Positions 53,030 through 63,562 of a stretch of DNA of 64,000 nucleotides are shown one piece after another; the stretch's first letter is position 1; the number at the start of each line of letters is the position of its first letter. Under the pieces are notes generated by a model. That model saw only the letters and a list, made by a program, of their open reading frames with translations. It was not told the DNA's origin and made no database searches. The position numbers and the translations under genes are program-made. The stretch is taken from NCBI GenBank assembly GCA_963970005.1, contig CAXAMN010004002.1:1438650-1502649 (forward strand). The letters run 5' to 3'. This DNA is from Durusdinium trenchii. Taxonomy: Eukaryota; Sar; Dinophyceae; Suessiales; Symbiodiniaceae.

Positions 53030-54529
53030 ATAGAACTATTGGTTGTGCTTAAAGGCATGCAAGAAATTTGTTCGTTCATGCAACATCATGCAACCAATGT
53101 TTCTTTGGCATGGTGTGTTGCGTATTTGGGAAAGTTTGGTCAATCCAGGAGAGGTAGGATAGGATGGAATGCCGCACGTAGATTCTGTGTATAGGCTGGC
53201 AGTGTACTACCCTGGACCTTGACACCCTTGCCGCTGTACGTAACTGCTAGGCTACGAGGTGCATCGTGAGATTGTGGTGGGGAGAAAATGTATGGTGGCT
53301 CCTGGCTCACTAGTAAGAGGTCTAGCATGACCTTTTGGTTGGTTGAGTTTGCCTCATTCCTTTCATCCACAGCGGCCAGGGAAGATGCTGCCTCCAAAGT
53401 GCGGAGGCTGTCTTGACCATGATACATGTTTATTCTTGCCCAGATCCCTCAGGGATCACATGAGGGTAAACCAGCGGGATGTATGATGCAGCTTGCAGCC
53501 AGGAACCATCTTTAGCGGATTCTTTTGAGCGACGCCTTGTACAGATCTCTCTCGCCAAATGCGCGGTTCGGCTTGCTTTCCGATCCACTGAACCTACACC
53601 TCGATCAGATGTACAGAGCTTGTGAAGTGGCCAGGAAATCATCAGAGGCTGCAGTTGGGCATGGTGTGGCTATTTTGATGCACGATGACTCGCTCTCCCA
53701 TGTTCAAGGCGACTAAGTCGATACCGTGGAGAAGCATCGTTGCCGCTTTGGGCGTTGCATGCATATATCGTGTTAAGCTGGTGCTGATGGTAGGTTCTGT
53801 GTTGGCCTCAGATTGGTGGAGACAACTTTTGACAAAGCCGGGAGTGCAAGTGTAAGTAGTGCCTGGACTATATAAGTTCCGCGCAGCCATTTTTGCAGAT
53901 ACCAACCCGTTGATAGCTCTTGAAACTCAAGATTGGAACAGTTTCACTCCAAATGATCCCACACCCTTGATTTGATCACGACCCAGCGACCTATAGCAAC
54001 TTCTTTATATAGATCACTTGGCACCTCAAGATGTCCGGACATGTCAGGATTCTGCCCTGGATCCCACCCTGTCAGATTCAACTGGGAAGCTTACTGTGAA
54101 ACTGGCCCGGCCGCGCTGGCGCCCCTTCGACCACGTGGCGCTGTGTGGCCGCCTGCAGTGCCGCGGGCGATCGATTTGAATGAACACATGGTGAAACACG
54201 TTGGAGGGCAGAAAAGGTCATGCCAGGACAAGTACAGCCTGTGAGAGTCCATTGTTGCCTAGCTAGTCATCATGTTGTTAAAACATGCACTCGGGGACAA
54301 TTGTTTATGCTTGATTTGCCAGTGTGAGCTCATGGCAGGTCAAATTGGATGCGTCTCAGCTCCCGTTGAGTTCGAAGAGAAGGCTGCCTGAAACAATTTT
54401 ATAGTTACTTCAACATCTTAAACGTGAACTCAGCACCTTGCTGTTTTTCTTATTTTTTTCTCAGCATGTCACCAATGGCAGCAAAGGACAGGAGTTTCTC
54501 TTATGACTCTAATGCTGGTGTGCTTGCAG
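53030..54529. other. No exon recognised
   Basis: Several short frames on both strands, none with clear coding character. Confidence 0.4.
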
Positions 54530-54551
54530 GCTGTAAACATTGCAGCTCAAA
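54530..54551 (+). other. Possible relic of the dinoflagellate spliced leader
   Basis: The 22 bases directly after TTGCAG agree at 14 of 22 positions with the conserved 22-nt leader, in ungapped register. Agreement includes the blocks GTA, CATT and GCTCAA. It sits 40 bp before the start of a single-exon gene, as expected if a trans-spliced mRNA had been copied back into the genome. Confidence 0.4.
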
Positions 54552-54591
54552 TTAGGTGCCCCGAAGAGGCCTGAGCTCCCCCGCCTCCCAG

Positions 54592-55563
54592 ATGGCTTGG
54601 CAGCTTCTAGTGGTGTCGGCTGCCATTGGTGTCCTGGTTGTGGGCTTGGTGTGGAAAGCTTTCCAATGGAACATCACAGACCACGACTATGAGCCGTTGG
54701 CAGTGGTGTCAGGTGGAGAGACTGACACCGAAAAGGGCAACACACAAACGAACGAAGAGCCTTTGCTCCTTCGTGGGCCCCCACAGGCCGTGGGCATCAT
54801 CACAGCTATGTGGCTCTTGGCAGTGATGCATTATGAAACGATGACTTGGCAGCGCCTGGTCGCTAGCCTCCCAGGATACCTCTTTGGCACCTACTTAGTT
54901 CTGGGCTTTAAGTGGAAGCTGGAGACAGGGGTGAGCTGGACCTTTGCCATTCCGCACTTCCTGTGGCTCATGGCTGTGCCTTTCATCGAGATCCCTTGGT
55001 ACCTTGTGGTAGTTCAGACGATCGGTGCGATCCTGGAGGCCTTCGGACTGGAGACCACGAACAAGTACGAAGTCCTTGGCTTTGTCACTTGCCTTGCTGG
55101 TCTCTTTGTGGCCTGGATCGGCGCCATCTTCACCATCACCTGGCAACTGGCCCTCTTTACTCTACCTGGCTGCCTTTTGGTGATGTTTGTTGGCTACATT
55201 GCGATTCTGGAAGGAGTGCAATCGCAAAATCCGGTATTCTTCTTACAAAAACCTTTGATGGCTTGGTGCTTTGCTCTTCCAGTGCTACATGCCACTGGCC
55301 TGTGGTGGCTCCTTTTACTCCTGGAGCTCATGGCTTTCCTGCTCTTGGCCATCCCCTGCACGGTCACTGAAGATTTCGATAGATTGAAGAACTTCATTCC
55401 CATTGAGCTGCTCGTGGGCCTTGCAACTCTCGCAGGATCCCTTGCTGCCCTGGCGATGTGGAGTTCAGGTGGCTGGTCTTGGGCCTCTTGGCCTTCGGTC
55501 TTCCGTGACCTTTGGCCTTGGGAGCTCTACTTGATGCCCTTCACCTTGTTTGTCATTTGGTGA
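54592..55563 (+). CDS. Polytopic membrane protein, single exon, unknown function
   Basis: A 323-residue frame from ATG 54592 to TGA 55561-55563. An upstream in-frame GTG at 54556 directly follows ATTAG and is more likely untranslated leader after an acceptor. The protein starts with a hydrophobic segment (WQLLVVSAAIGVLVVGLVW), then a hydrophilic loop with NIT (possible N-glycosylation) and Glu/Thr-rich text. About nine further hydrophobic segments follow, ending FTLFVIW at the C-terminus. Trp and Leu are very frequent. No transporter or enzyme motif was recognised. No intron is needed, unlike every other gene here, and a spliced-leader-like relic lies upstream; both fit a retroposed gene. Confidence 0.75.
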   Translation: MAWQLLVVSAAIGVLVVGLVWKAFQWNITDHDYEPLAVVSGGETDTEKGNTQTNEEPLLLRGPPQAVGIITAMWLLAVMHYETMTWQRLVASLPGYLFGTYLVLGFKWKLETGVSWTFAIPHFLWLMAVPFIEIPWYLVVVQTIGAILEAFGLETTNKYEVLGFVTCLAGLFVAWIGAIFTITWQLALFTLPGCLLVMFVGYIAILEGVQSQNPVFFLQKPLMAWCFALPVLHATGLWWLLLLLELMAFLLLAIPCTVTEDFDRLKNFIPIELLVGLATLAGSLAALAMWSSGGWSWASWPSVFRDLWPWELYLMPFTLFVIW

Positions 55564-55709
55564 ATTCTTGAAGGATGTCTCGGTCTCCGCTGGATTTTTA
55601 TTACAGGGTCCCAGGTAATCACCAGAATCAACATTCTCCTGATCCTGGTGATGTTGCCACTGTTCCTGCAGATTGATGTGGCGAAGCTGCAATCTCGTGT
55701 CCCGACCCT

Positions 55710-55719
55710 NNNNNNNNNN
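55710..55719. other. Assembly gap (10 N)
   Basis: Ten N just downstream of the membrane-protein gene. Confidence 0.95.
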
Positions 55720-56965
55720 TTCTGTCGAGCACATTGGCATGTTGATGAGGATTGATTGATTTACCCGTGCCCCAGCCGCCGCCTGAAGCCAGTGGGCAAA
55801 CGCTTCGCTCGGCGACTTGCAGGCCTGTGCCGTGGGCCCACGGGCTGAGCACGAAAAAGGATTCGCGGGCCATGGGTTTGATGGTGTGTTCAGAAACGTG
55901 TCTCGAAACCTCTTTCGTGATGTTGGACCGGACCAGGCTGCCCACCAGATTGCGGCTGTTCCTTTGATCCAGGAATCAATCCCCCAGTGATTGCCTTTTG
56001 AGTGAAGCCAAAAAAGTTTCCTCAGGTTTGGTTCTTGGTGTCAACGCGTAGCTTGGATTCCTCTCAACGTGACCCGCATAAATTTCGCAACTGAGGACAG
56101 CGATGACAATTGACTTCTGCCAGCAAAATCAACCGAAGAAGCTGATGCTGCCGGAGTGTGTACCTGGGTGGAGGGGCAGAGAACGGTTTGGAAGCTGGGT
56201 CCACCTCGGTGTTGGTGCAGTGCCGAGTGTTATTCCTGCATGAACTCGCGTTTCCCCGTTTCCATGTCCATGCTGGTCGGAAATGGAAATGACTTCCGGC
56301 CGCGCGCAGTGGGCCAGTCTACCTAGCGCAGTTTTGTGTTTTTTTTGGGGGGCAGCTCTTGCAGCTGCGAGGACTCATGATGTGGTCAATGTCCGGATAT
56401 GTTCAGCAAATGAAGATCACTAGTCAATAGGTAATTGTGTGTCCACTACATGCAGACTTTTGTCGGTGCAATCCCTTCCAATTGTTTCATAACACACCCA
56501 AGCATTCTTTCTCGAATATGGCCATTTGGACACATGAAAGAACATCATATATGTCCAGGACTTAAGGTCCTACGAACCCCTACTGCGATGAAAACAAGTG
56601 GAGGGACTCCTTTCGATGTTTCTCCCCTACATCGGTCGCACACGTTGCGACCAACACCCAGGCAGTCGTCCCCTCTACTGATGTGCTGATGCCCGGCACA
56701 GCGTCTTGGCAGAGAGCCGCCGCGGCGACGTCAGGGTCCAATGCATGTTTGGGGATGTTTTCCAGTGATCGGTCGATGTGAGCTCCGTGGTCGCGATCAT
56801 CGCTACAGGCAGACGGAGGACATTGAGCACATCGACATGTTCTGTTTGACAGAACTCTGTGTGACCCCGGATTGCTTGACAGAACCCATTTGGGTAATGT
56901 GCTAGTGGAAGAACACAAAGGGTATAGGGATCACCGGGTAGGCCTTCTTTCACCCATGCCCATTT

Positions 56966-57056
56966 CCCAGACCATCCATGGGACTGGTTACCTACATGGA
57001 TGGGTCATGTTCATGGGGCATATGCATGTAACTGTTCCATACACGGAGTGGTTGGG
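56966..57056. repeat. Repeat, family I, diverged
   Basis: CCCAGACCATCCATGGGACT at the left and TACACGGAGTGGTTGGG at the right; partly inverted, with further CATGGATG/CATGTTCATG inversions inside. Confidence 0.6.
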
Positions 57057-57837
57057 CTTCTTTGTTGGGGCTAGTCACTTATCAAGAGAAACCACGAAGA
57101 CATGCATGCGCACATACACAGATGCGCGAAGAAGAGGGTGCGTGGTGTGGAGATGTTCCAGGCACGCTCTAGGCAACCTTTAGCGCGCACAAAGTTGGAC
57201 CAGCAACTTGGGATTTGTTTTGTTTAAATTGCACCCTTGTTTTATGTGTTGAAAAATGTTCAAAGGTGTTCCATTTTGTTTCATTAACACATATTAATAG
57301 TAACACCCTCGAGCCTCCCTGAGGCACTAGGTGCGCGGAAAGATATTCACACCCATTGAATTGCCCATGGCCCTGGAGGATTTCAATGGAGCCGACCCTG
57401 TGGGTCGGGTCGTCGGCATGGCACCGAGAGGCTTATTTTCATCCAGGTGTTCCCAGTAGCAATGGCTGGTGTCCAGCGCTGGCTGGTAGGCTGGGATGGA
57501 TCAAGCCTTGACCAAAGGGCAAAGGAACATGGGGGACTTTCCAGAACATTTAGGAGTAGTATCACCTCACTTCCTGGCATTGAGTTTGCAGGTGCAGGTT
57601 TGTACTCCTGTATGAGGAAAAAACACCATCTATGAGTCTATGAGGTTTCGAGGCCATTCCTGCACACTGTTCCGAAGCCCAGGCGAAGTATGCGCCTTGG
57701 CAAGACATGTTGGAGCAAGGGTGCTGGGCATGGCTCCAGCAAGAAGGCTTCGCTGCAACCCACTTGCCCACCACGAATACCTTTTATAAGATTTTATAAG
57801 ACCCTTTAAGATGCTGTGCTGTTTGTCAGGTCGGAAG

Positions 57838-58038
57838 GTAGTGCACCACCTTGCAGTCGCTCTGCGCCGGGCGGCCGAGGTCAAGGAAATGTATGCACAC
57901 CTCCCAGTCGCTGCACCGGCGAAAGCCTGCGATTCCCTGTGTTGCTTAGAGGAGGCAGCACTGTTGTCGGTTCACCAGCTCCGGGCGGCAGCGGTCGTAG
58001 TAAATGGCTCCACCAAGAGGAACATAACATACTTGTAG
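57838..58038 (+). CDS. Exon candidate, Ala-rich helical
   Basis: CGGAAG|GTA opens VVHHLAVALRRAAEVKEMYA, then AAPAKACDSLCCLEEAALLS, and runs to a stop at 58036. The 3' boundary is uncertain. Confidence 0.35.
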   Translation, partial: VVHHLAVALRRAAEVKEMYAHLPVAAPAKACDSLCCLEEAALLSVHQLRAAAVVVNGSTKRNITYL

Positions 58039-58392
58039 ACCATACCATAACACGGCAAATAGATGTTCAAATGGTATGAACGGGGTCTTAGGGTATCATT
58101 GTCAGGGAATTGTAAACAAATGCGTTTCAAAGCACTTCATGTTTTGGGTGGTTGAGATAGCGACTGGAGCATTCGATTGGGATGTGAGTGATGTGAGTGC
58201 GATTTATGTTTTCAGGAAACAGACGGAATTGATCCTCCATTCATGATAAACTATAATATGTTTCGCTTGGTCCGGTCCGTGGTCAGTGGTTTCGCCACAC
58301 AGAGGATGCATAGGTGTTTAATTTGGGTTGGCAATTGGGGTCTATAGCAGTCTATGTAAAGACCCTCCCCGTGGAGCCATTTGATGCATCAG

Positions 58393-58452
58393 GTGGCCTG
58401 CCCTGCGAACTCACACGGTGTGAGCACTGTGCTGGGCTGCATTTGCAATAAG
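58393..58452 (+). CDS. Cys-rich gene exon 1
   Basis: ATCAG|GTG to AAG|GCGGTT (GC donor), 20 codons; reads VACPANSHGVSTVLGCICNK. Joins to GYHG of the next exon. Confidence 0.8.
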
Positions 58453-61400
58453 GCGGTTTTGGCAGACGTTGCACAGGGGTTGCTTGACAGTGCTGACTGG
58501 GGTGCCTACCCAGTCAGTGAATCACCGGATTAACCTTTTCCAGAATTTGATTTCCCCCCTAAACATGATGCCGCCTCAACGTAGGCATGGATGGTAGAAC
58601 AGGCGGTTCATGGTGGTTCATGTACATGTTTCGAGGGATCCAAGTGATCCAAGAAACCGCTTAAGGGATTCTTTGGGGTGATTTCAGGAGTTGGACACAT
58701 GTTTTGGAACACCGTCCGCATCGGTGCTGGCAGCAGGGGGGGGTCTCAACGGTCATCGCCTCGGTGGGTCGAGTGTATTGGCAGGGCTATCACGGCAAGA
58801 TCACTGCCTTGGCCGAGCCACCCTACAGCACCGGCAGCTGTGAAGCGGTGAAGTGCCCGGAGAATTCTGCAGGTGAAAGCGTGGGGAAGGGATGCCAGTG
58901 CCACTTGGCTAAAAACAGCCACCGAAAGAATAGCCGAGGTTTTTGTGAGTGTTTGTGCTCGTTTTGTTGTGTTGTTTGTTTTCTCGGTTGATTGAACAGT
59001 TGAAGCATTGCTCGGAATCCAACATCGCCTGGGACTTAAGATTTGGAACCCTTGGTGCTTGAAGCTCCTGTTTGAAGCACCTGGGATAGCTAGTTAAAGT
59101 AGGTTAGAGTCTAAGTCTACAGTTAGAGTATGTAATTAGTTGGCCTTCCACCTAAACAGTGACACTCCAGGAATCAAGAATTAAACATGAGATCCGACCT
59201 GTTGAATCATGAGAATGTTGGCACCCGGCACCTTTCTGCCATAGTATTGAAGCCTTTGAACTCCTCCAGCAGTGTCATTGATTGGGCTTTCCAGGTGTTG
59301 GGTGCTTCTTTAAAAGTCATTTTCTACAATTCTGCATAACTGTTGTGAAAGAACACATGGATCATCATGGACCCAACCGAATTGTTCATGTATGTGTTCA
59401 CTGTAGCTCTCTCAGGCGATGCTGGCTACCGCGGCGACATCGTCGCCATCCGTGAGGCCAGACGGGTGTGCAGAGTCAGCCACTGGATTTTTAAGAATCA
59501 GGATTGCTGATGCGTTTGGTTCAAAGTATGGTATAAAGATGCTTATGGCATCCTATTATATATATAAGATATACATATATATATATTATATATACATAAA
59601 GAGAGAGAGAGAGAGAGAGAAAAAAAGTTTTCCCTCCAGGTCTACTCAACTTGTTTGCCCAATGTTTCGACCACTTTTGTTTGTGTAGGTGAGCTGTTTT
59701 GAAACCTGGTTTGCAGGTGAGGATGCTTTGAGAAAAAAACAACGACCTTTGGAGTTTCTCCAATGTATTTGGGGTTCGTTGTGATATTGTGGTGCATCCC
59801 AAAGCTTACACACATGAAGATGCGAACATGGAAATTCGAAGAGAGTCTTTGAACGGTCTCACCTTAGAAGATCCCAAGCAGCAAGGAGTTGGCCCCCCAG
59901 TAGTCAAGGTCATTGAAAGTAGATGACTTTGCTGTGGATCAAAATCGGTGAGGGCGAACGCCGACACCCGGCGTACACACTGAAATCGGTATAACTTGGG
60001 TGGACCAAAATGAAGAGGCTAGACTAAGTGGAGGTCGAACTACGGACCAGACCTCCAGGTTTTGGACCATCCCCAGTTATTTACAGTGGAGTAGAGTCTT
60101 CTGGATTGGGGTCCATAAAACCACCCTGGGGGGATTCTACCATCTACTCTGAAGTCACTGTACTTCCCCCCCAATCCCCCACATGTGGTGATTTGGATTT
60201 CCTACGACGTGCTGATCTACTCACCTCGCCTCCTTGGCAGCGTGACACATGCCCCACTCTCCGCATTGAATTCAGCGCTCGCTCACTCCCCCAAGCTCTC
60301 TCCCGCCTGTTTGAGGCACCCTACTACCGCGGGAGCTGTCAGAAGGTTGCCTGTCCCGAGCTCTCGACCGGCGACTACGTGGTGGAGGGCTGCCAGTGCG
60401 TGGCGGGGCTCACAGGCTCCGTGAAGCCCAGCCAGGAGGCACCGTTCTACGTGCAGGACTGTGAGGTGCGAGACTCTGGAGTTAGTCTGAAGGGCTCGGT
60501 CGGGGTGGGGGGTACAGGTCTGGATCCCAACCTGGAGAGGTAGGAGAGGTGTTGAATCTTTTGGGCAGAGCTCGCTTGACTTGGCAGGAAACAGATTGCA
60601 AAGATTCAAAACAAATGGCTCCAGTTTGTCCTGGGGCCTAGGGGGTCCTTCTGTCTCGGGTTTCTGATGCATGATCAAACAGACAGAATGTCAGACCAGA
60701 TCTCTCTAGAGAAGGACGCCAGAGTTTGGGCCGCCAGAGCATTTGGAAGCTGACAGAGCAGTACTTCATGTTTAAATGTTTACATTTACATCTATTTGCA
60801 CTTGGCAGGCCAGAAGAATCTTCGATACGCCGATATGCGACACATTGCCATTATTTATTTTTGTGCTTCCAGCCAGTCTCATGTCCAGCTCGAAAACTCA
60901 TGAAGAAGCTTTGCGGTGCCGCCCATGCTGAACAGAGTCCATAGAAGAAACCGCAAGTGGTGCATGATCAGCCTCTTCCAGGTATTGGCAAGACTCATTT
61001 CTACACCATTGCTTCCTCTTCCGTATTTATTTCACTGTGCTGAACCTGGGACTCCATTGACAGCACTCATACTCCGTTGCCTTGTGGATCGAATCACCAC
61101 ATAACCAACCATACCAAATCAAACCAAATCATTAACGGAACTATTTCTTGACCAGGCCCTTATTTGATGCGGTTTCGAAGATCCAGGTATCCACATGTAC
61201 ATGGTGCTATATTTCTATTTCTAGCTATTTCTTTGTATTTTCCCAGGCCGGTCTAAAGCGTTTGACCTCTTCGCGGCCAGGCCGTGCCCTGCCCGACGAA
61301 CAGCACCGGCCGCGACGTGGTGAGTGGCTGTGTGTGCGCACCCGGCTATCGGGGCTTCGTTATGCCAAAGGTGGGGTGGTTGGGGATGGAGGAACGGGGG

Positions 61401-63562
61401 AGGCAGAGGGGGAGTTGGAGAAGGGGAGGGGTGAAGGGGATCAAAGGAGATGGGAGGTGGCTGGGAGGTGGCGGTGTCAAGATTCTGCCTCCAAGAATTG
61501 CGAGGCACTTGGAGGAACGTGCAAGCTGAGAGAAGCAAGCTGCTGGTGACATCACAAATGGAGACTGCTCCCCTTCCAAACTGATGGACAGAAGTTTCAA
61601 TGGCCATACAGGCCCTCCCACATTTTTTGCTGCAGTGCTATCCATGGCAGGATCGTGCACCCTTCTACGATGGACAGTGCGAAGCTGTGCCATGCCCCAA
61701 GGAGTCTGAGGGTCTCAGTCCAGCCTCAGGACTGAGAGATGAGGGAGCATTTGCTGACGATGTTCGATGGTTTGTGGCATTTCTAAGGTTCTAGGTGCAA
61801 GCCTCCATTCTGTTTAAATCTGCTGGCTGCAGGTGTAGTGTTTGGTATAGGGAAGGCAATGACCTTGGATCATTGAGCACCAGCACAAGGCGTTTTTGTT
61901 TTCTCACCTGGACATGTATACTAGTTGTCAAAATCTCCGTTCTTCCAGTTTGGAATCAGATCTTCCACGGGCATATGCCGAGTATGCACCAGTTGTTGGA
62001 GCTCTCAGTCAAGACTCCAACCTGCGCTTTAAGCTGGTTGTTCACCCTGGCCGTGGCAGGATGTGCCTGTCGTGCGGGCTACCAGGGCGCAGTGCTGGCG
62101 ACCACTGAGAATCCATACTTCAACAGCAGCTGCGCACCAGCCGCTGGGACATCATGAGCATGCCTGCATGCACGTCTCTTTACCAGCTTTACCTTTGTGT
62201 TTAATGTCTAACACCGCTCCCACGCAACATCGCACAACATTGCAACATCTTCGCAAACATCTTCGCAAAGTTTATCCCCAAAGCCGTTGATTCTCCCCGC
62301 CCCCCCAGAAAAAAGAAAAGACACACATTCTCCGGTCGGTCAAAATTGGTGGACTTTGAGGTGCCTTGTCCCACAGGGACCTTGGGCAGCAACCTGGTGG
62401 AAGGATGCACCTGTGCCCCTGGCACCACCGGGAACATCACCGCCACCAAGGCCGGACCAGAGCCATGAGACCTGCAGGTTAGCAGGGGGTTGAGACCGCC
62501 AACACACCGGACATAAGAGAGTACATGTAACCAGCCCTATGCAGGTCAATGACCTCATTTTACTGGAGTTGGTCATACCAAAACACAGTCTTTGGACGTT
62601 GATCATACTAATAGAGAACGTGGCTTATATAATCAATCCCTACAAATCCAGTCGTACCTTCTCAGGTACGGGGATTGAAGACTATTTATGTAGGCGCCAG
62701 GAGGGCCCAGTCGTACCTTCTGAGGTTCCGTATGTGGATCCCTAGGGCTTATATATTCCATGTGTGTTAATTGTCGCATGACCCACATGATCCTGCAGAT
62801 TCTGCATGTGTGCACGTTTCTAGTTTTCAGGCTCAGAGATGGACCAACCAATTTTCACCGGTTACAAAAAAAGTTTATGAGGCGTAAGGTTTTCCAACAA
62901 ATGATTTGATAGCTGAATCCACGAAGCTATCTTTGACGGTCACATGTTCGACGGTTTGCGGTGGTTCGTTTCTGACAACACAAGAACAAGCTGGTCGGGG
63001 TCGACAGGATGTTTGCCAAACTGCACCACGGCCATCCAAACTGTTTGCTTTGTGTTTCCTCTTTTTGTGTTCAGATGAAAGACCAGTTTAGATTGTTAAG
63101 TGTTTCATATTGATCATTTGTCTTTCTCTTCGCTCTAAGGTGCCTCCCTACTTCACTGGCTCCTGTGCTGCTGTCGCCTGTCCCATCGGCACCTCGGGCA
63201 CGTCACTGCCCGAGGGCTGCGGATGCCCCAAGGGCCACGAGGGACAGGTCGTGCCGACCACGGAGCCGCCGTACTTCAGGCGCGGTGCCAACGCGCGCGG
63301 TGTGGGGCCCATGGGAGTCTCCTGTGGTGCGCAAGCCAGTGCCACAGACTTATATACTTCATATATATACTTGTTCGATCTTGTTGAAGGGCATCAGGAT
63401 CAATTACCAATGTTTTTGCTCTAAATGACGTTTTACTTCATCTCCTTCCTGTTTTGATAGGTCAGCCCCTCGCCAGGTCAACCTGCAACCCAGTGGCCTG
63501 CCCGACACATTCCAACGGGACCAACGTCTTCGAAGGCTGCAAGTGTGAGAAGGGCTACGAAG
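58393..63562 (+). CDS. Tandem cysteine-rich module protein, partial
   Basis: Ten exons join in frame into about six and a half copies of one module of about 45 residues. The pattern is P-Y-F-x-G-S-C-x-A-V-x-C-P, then S-x-G-x-x-V-x-x-G-C-x-C-x-x-G-Y-x-G-x-V-x-x-T. Each module has four Cys; the C-x-C-x-x-G-Y-x-G end resembles EGF-like or ephrin-receptor-like repeats, so an extracellular adhesive or structural protein is likely. Exons: 58393-58452, 58785-58899, 59416-59456, 60316-60465, 61281-61370, 61651-61729, 62060-62139, 62361-62450, 63140-63279, 63477-63562. Of nine introns between them, two start GT, six GC and one GA. The start lies upstream (not found) and the gene probably runs past the window. 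Confidence 0.85.
58785..58899 (+). CDS. Cys-rich gene exon 2
   Basis: GGCAG|GGC; reads GYHGKITALAEPPYSTGSCE, then AVKCPENSAGESVGKGCQ. GC donor CAGT|GCCACT splits a Cys codon (phase 1). Confidence 0.85.
59416..59456 (+). CDS. Cys-rich gene exon 3
   Basis: CTCAG|GC completes Cys, then DAGYRGDIVAIRE. 41 bp. GC donor GAG|GCCAGA, phase 0. Confidence 0.8.
59555..59622. repeat. TA-rich and GA microsatellite
   Basis: TATATA repeats followed by (GA)9 and an A run; inside the intron after exon 3 of the cysteine-rich gene. Confidence 0.9.
60316..60465 (+). CDS. Cys-rich gene exon 4
   Basis: TTGAG|GCA; reads APYYRGSCQKVACPELSTGD, YVVEGCQCVAGLTGSVKPS, QEAPFYVQDCE. GT donor GAG|GTGCGA. Confidence 0.88.
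61281..61370 (+). CDS. Cys-rich gene exon 5
   Basis: GCCAG|GCC; reads AVPCPTNSTGRDVVSGCVCA, PGYRGFVMPK. GT donor AAG|GTGGGG. 30 codons, phase 0. Confidence 0.88.
61651..61729 (+). CDS. Cys-rich gene exon 6
   Basis: GGCAG|GAT; reads DRAPFYDGQCEAVPCPKESE, GLSPAS. Ends TCAG|GACTGA, a GA donor splitting a Gly codon; this gives the exact module spacing up to GCAC on the next exon. Confidence 0.8.
62060..62139 (+). CDS. Cys-rich gene exon 7
   Basis: GGCAG|GA completes Gly, then CACRAGYQGAVLATTENPYF, NSSCAP. GC donor CCA|GCCGCT, phase 0; the frame otherwise stops at 62157. Confidence 0.82.
62361..62450 (+). CDS. Cys-rich gene exon 8
   Basis: TTGAG|GTG; reads VPCPTGTLGSNLVEGCTCAP, GTTGNITATK. GC donor AAG|GCCGGA, phase 0. 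Contains two N-glycosylation-like sites (NIT here, NSS on exon 7). Confidence 0.85.
62647..62745. repeat. Foldback repeat, family III
   Basis: CAGTCGTACCTTCTCAGGTA and CAGTCGTACCTTCTGAGG flank a GATTGAAGACTATTTATGTA block and GGCGCCAGGAGGGCCC, the last shared inverted with 20322. Lies in an intron of the cysteine-rich gene. Confidence 0.75.
63140..63279 (+). CDS. Cys-rich gene exon 9
   Basis: CTAAG|GTG; reads VPPYFTGSCAAVACPIGTSG, TSLPEGCGCPKGHEGQVVPT, TEPPYF. GC donor TTCAG|GCGCGG splits an Arg codon (phase 2). Confidence 0.88.
63477..63562 (+). CDS. Cys-rich gene exon 10
   Basis: CGCCAG|G completes Arg, then STCNPVACPTHSNGTNVFEG, CKCEKGYE. Probable GC donor GAAG|GCGCCC at 63563. If not spliced, the frame stops at 63600, which would end the protein without the rest of the module. 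Confidence 0.75.

Larger units (their letters stand above)
55564..58392. other. Mostly no exon recognised
   Basis: Holds an assembly gap, a family I repeat at 56966, a short coding-like frame at 57367-57430 (ALEDFNGADPVGRVVGMAP) and the exon candidate at 57838. Earlier exons of the cysteine-rich gene were looked for here and not found. Confidence 0.4.
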
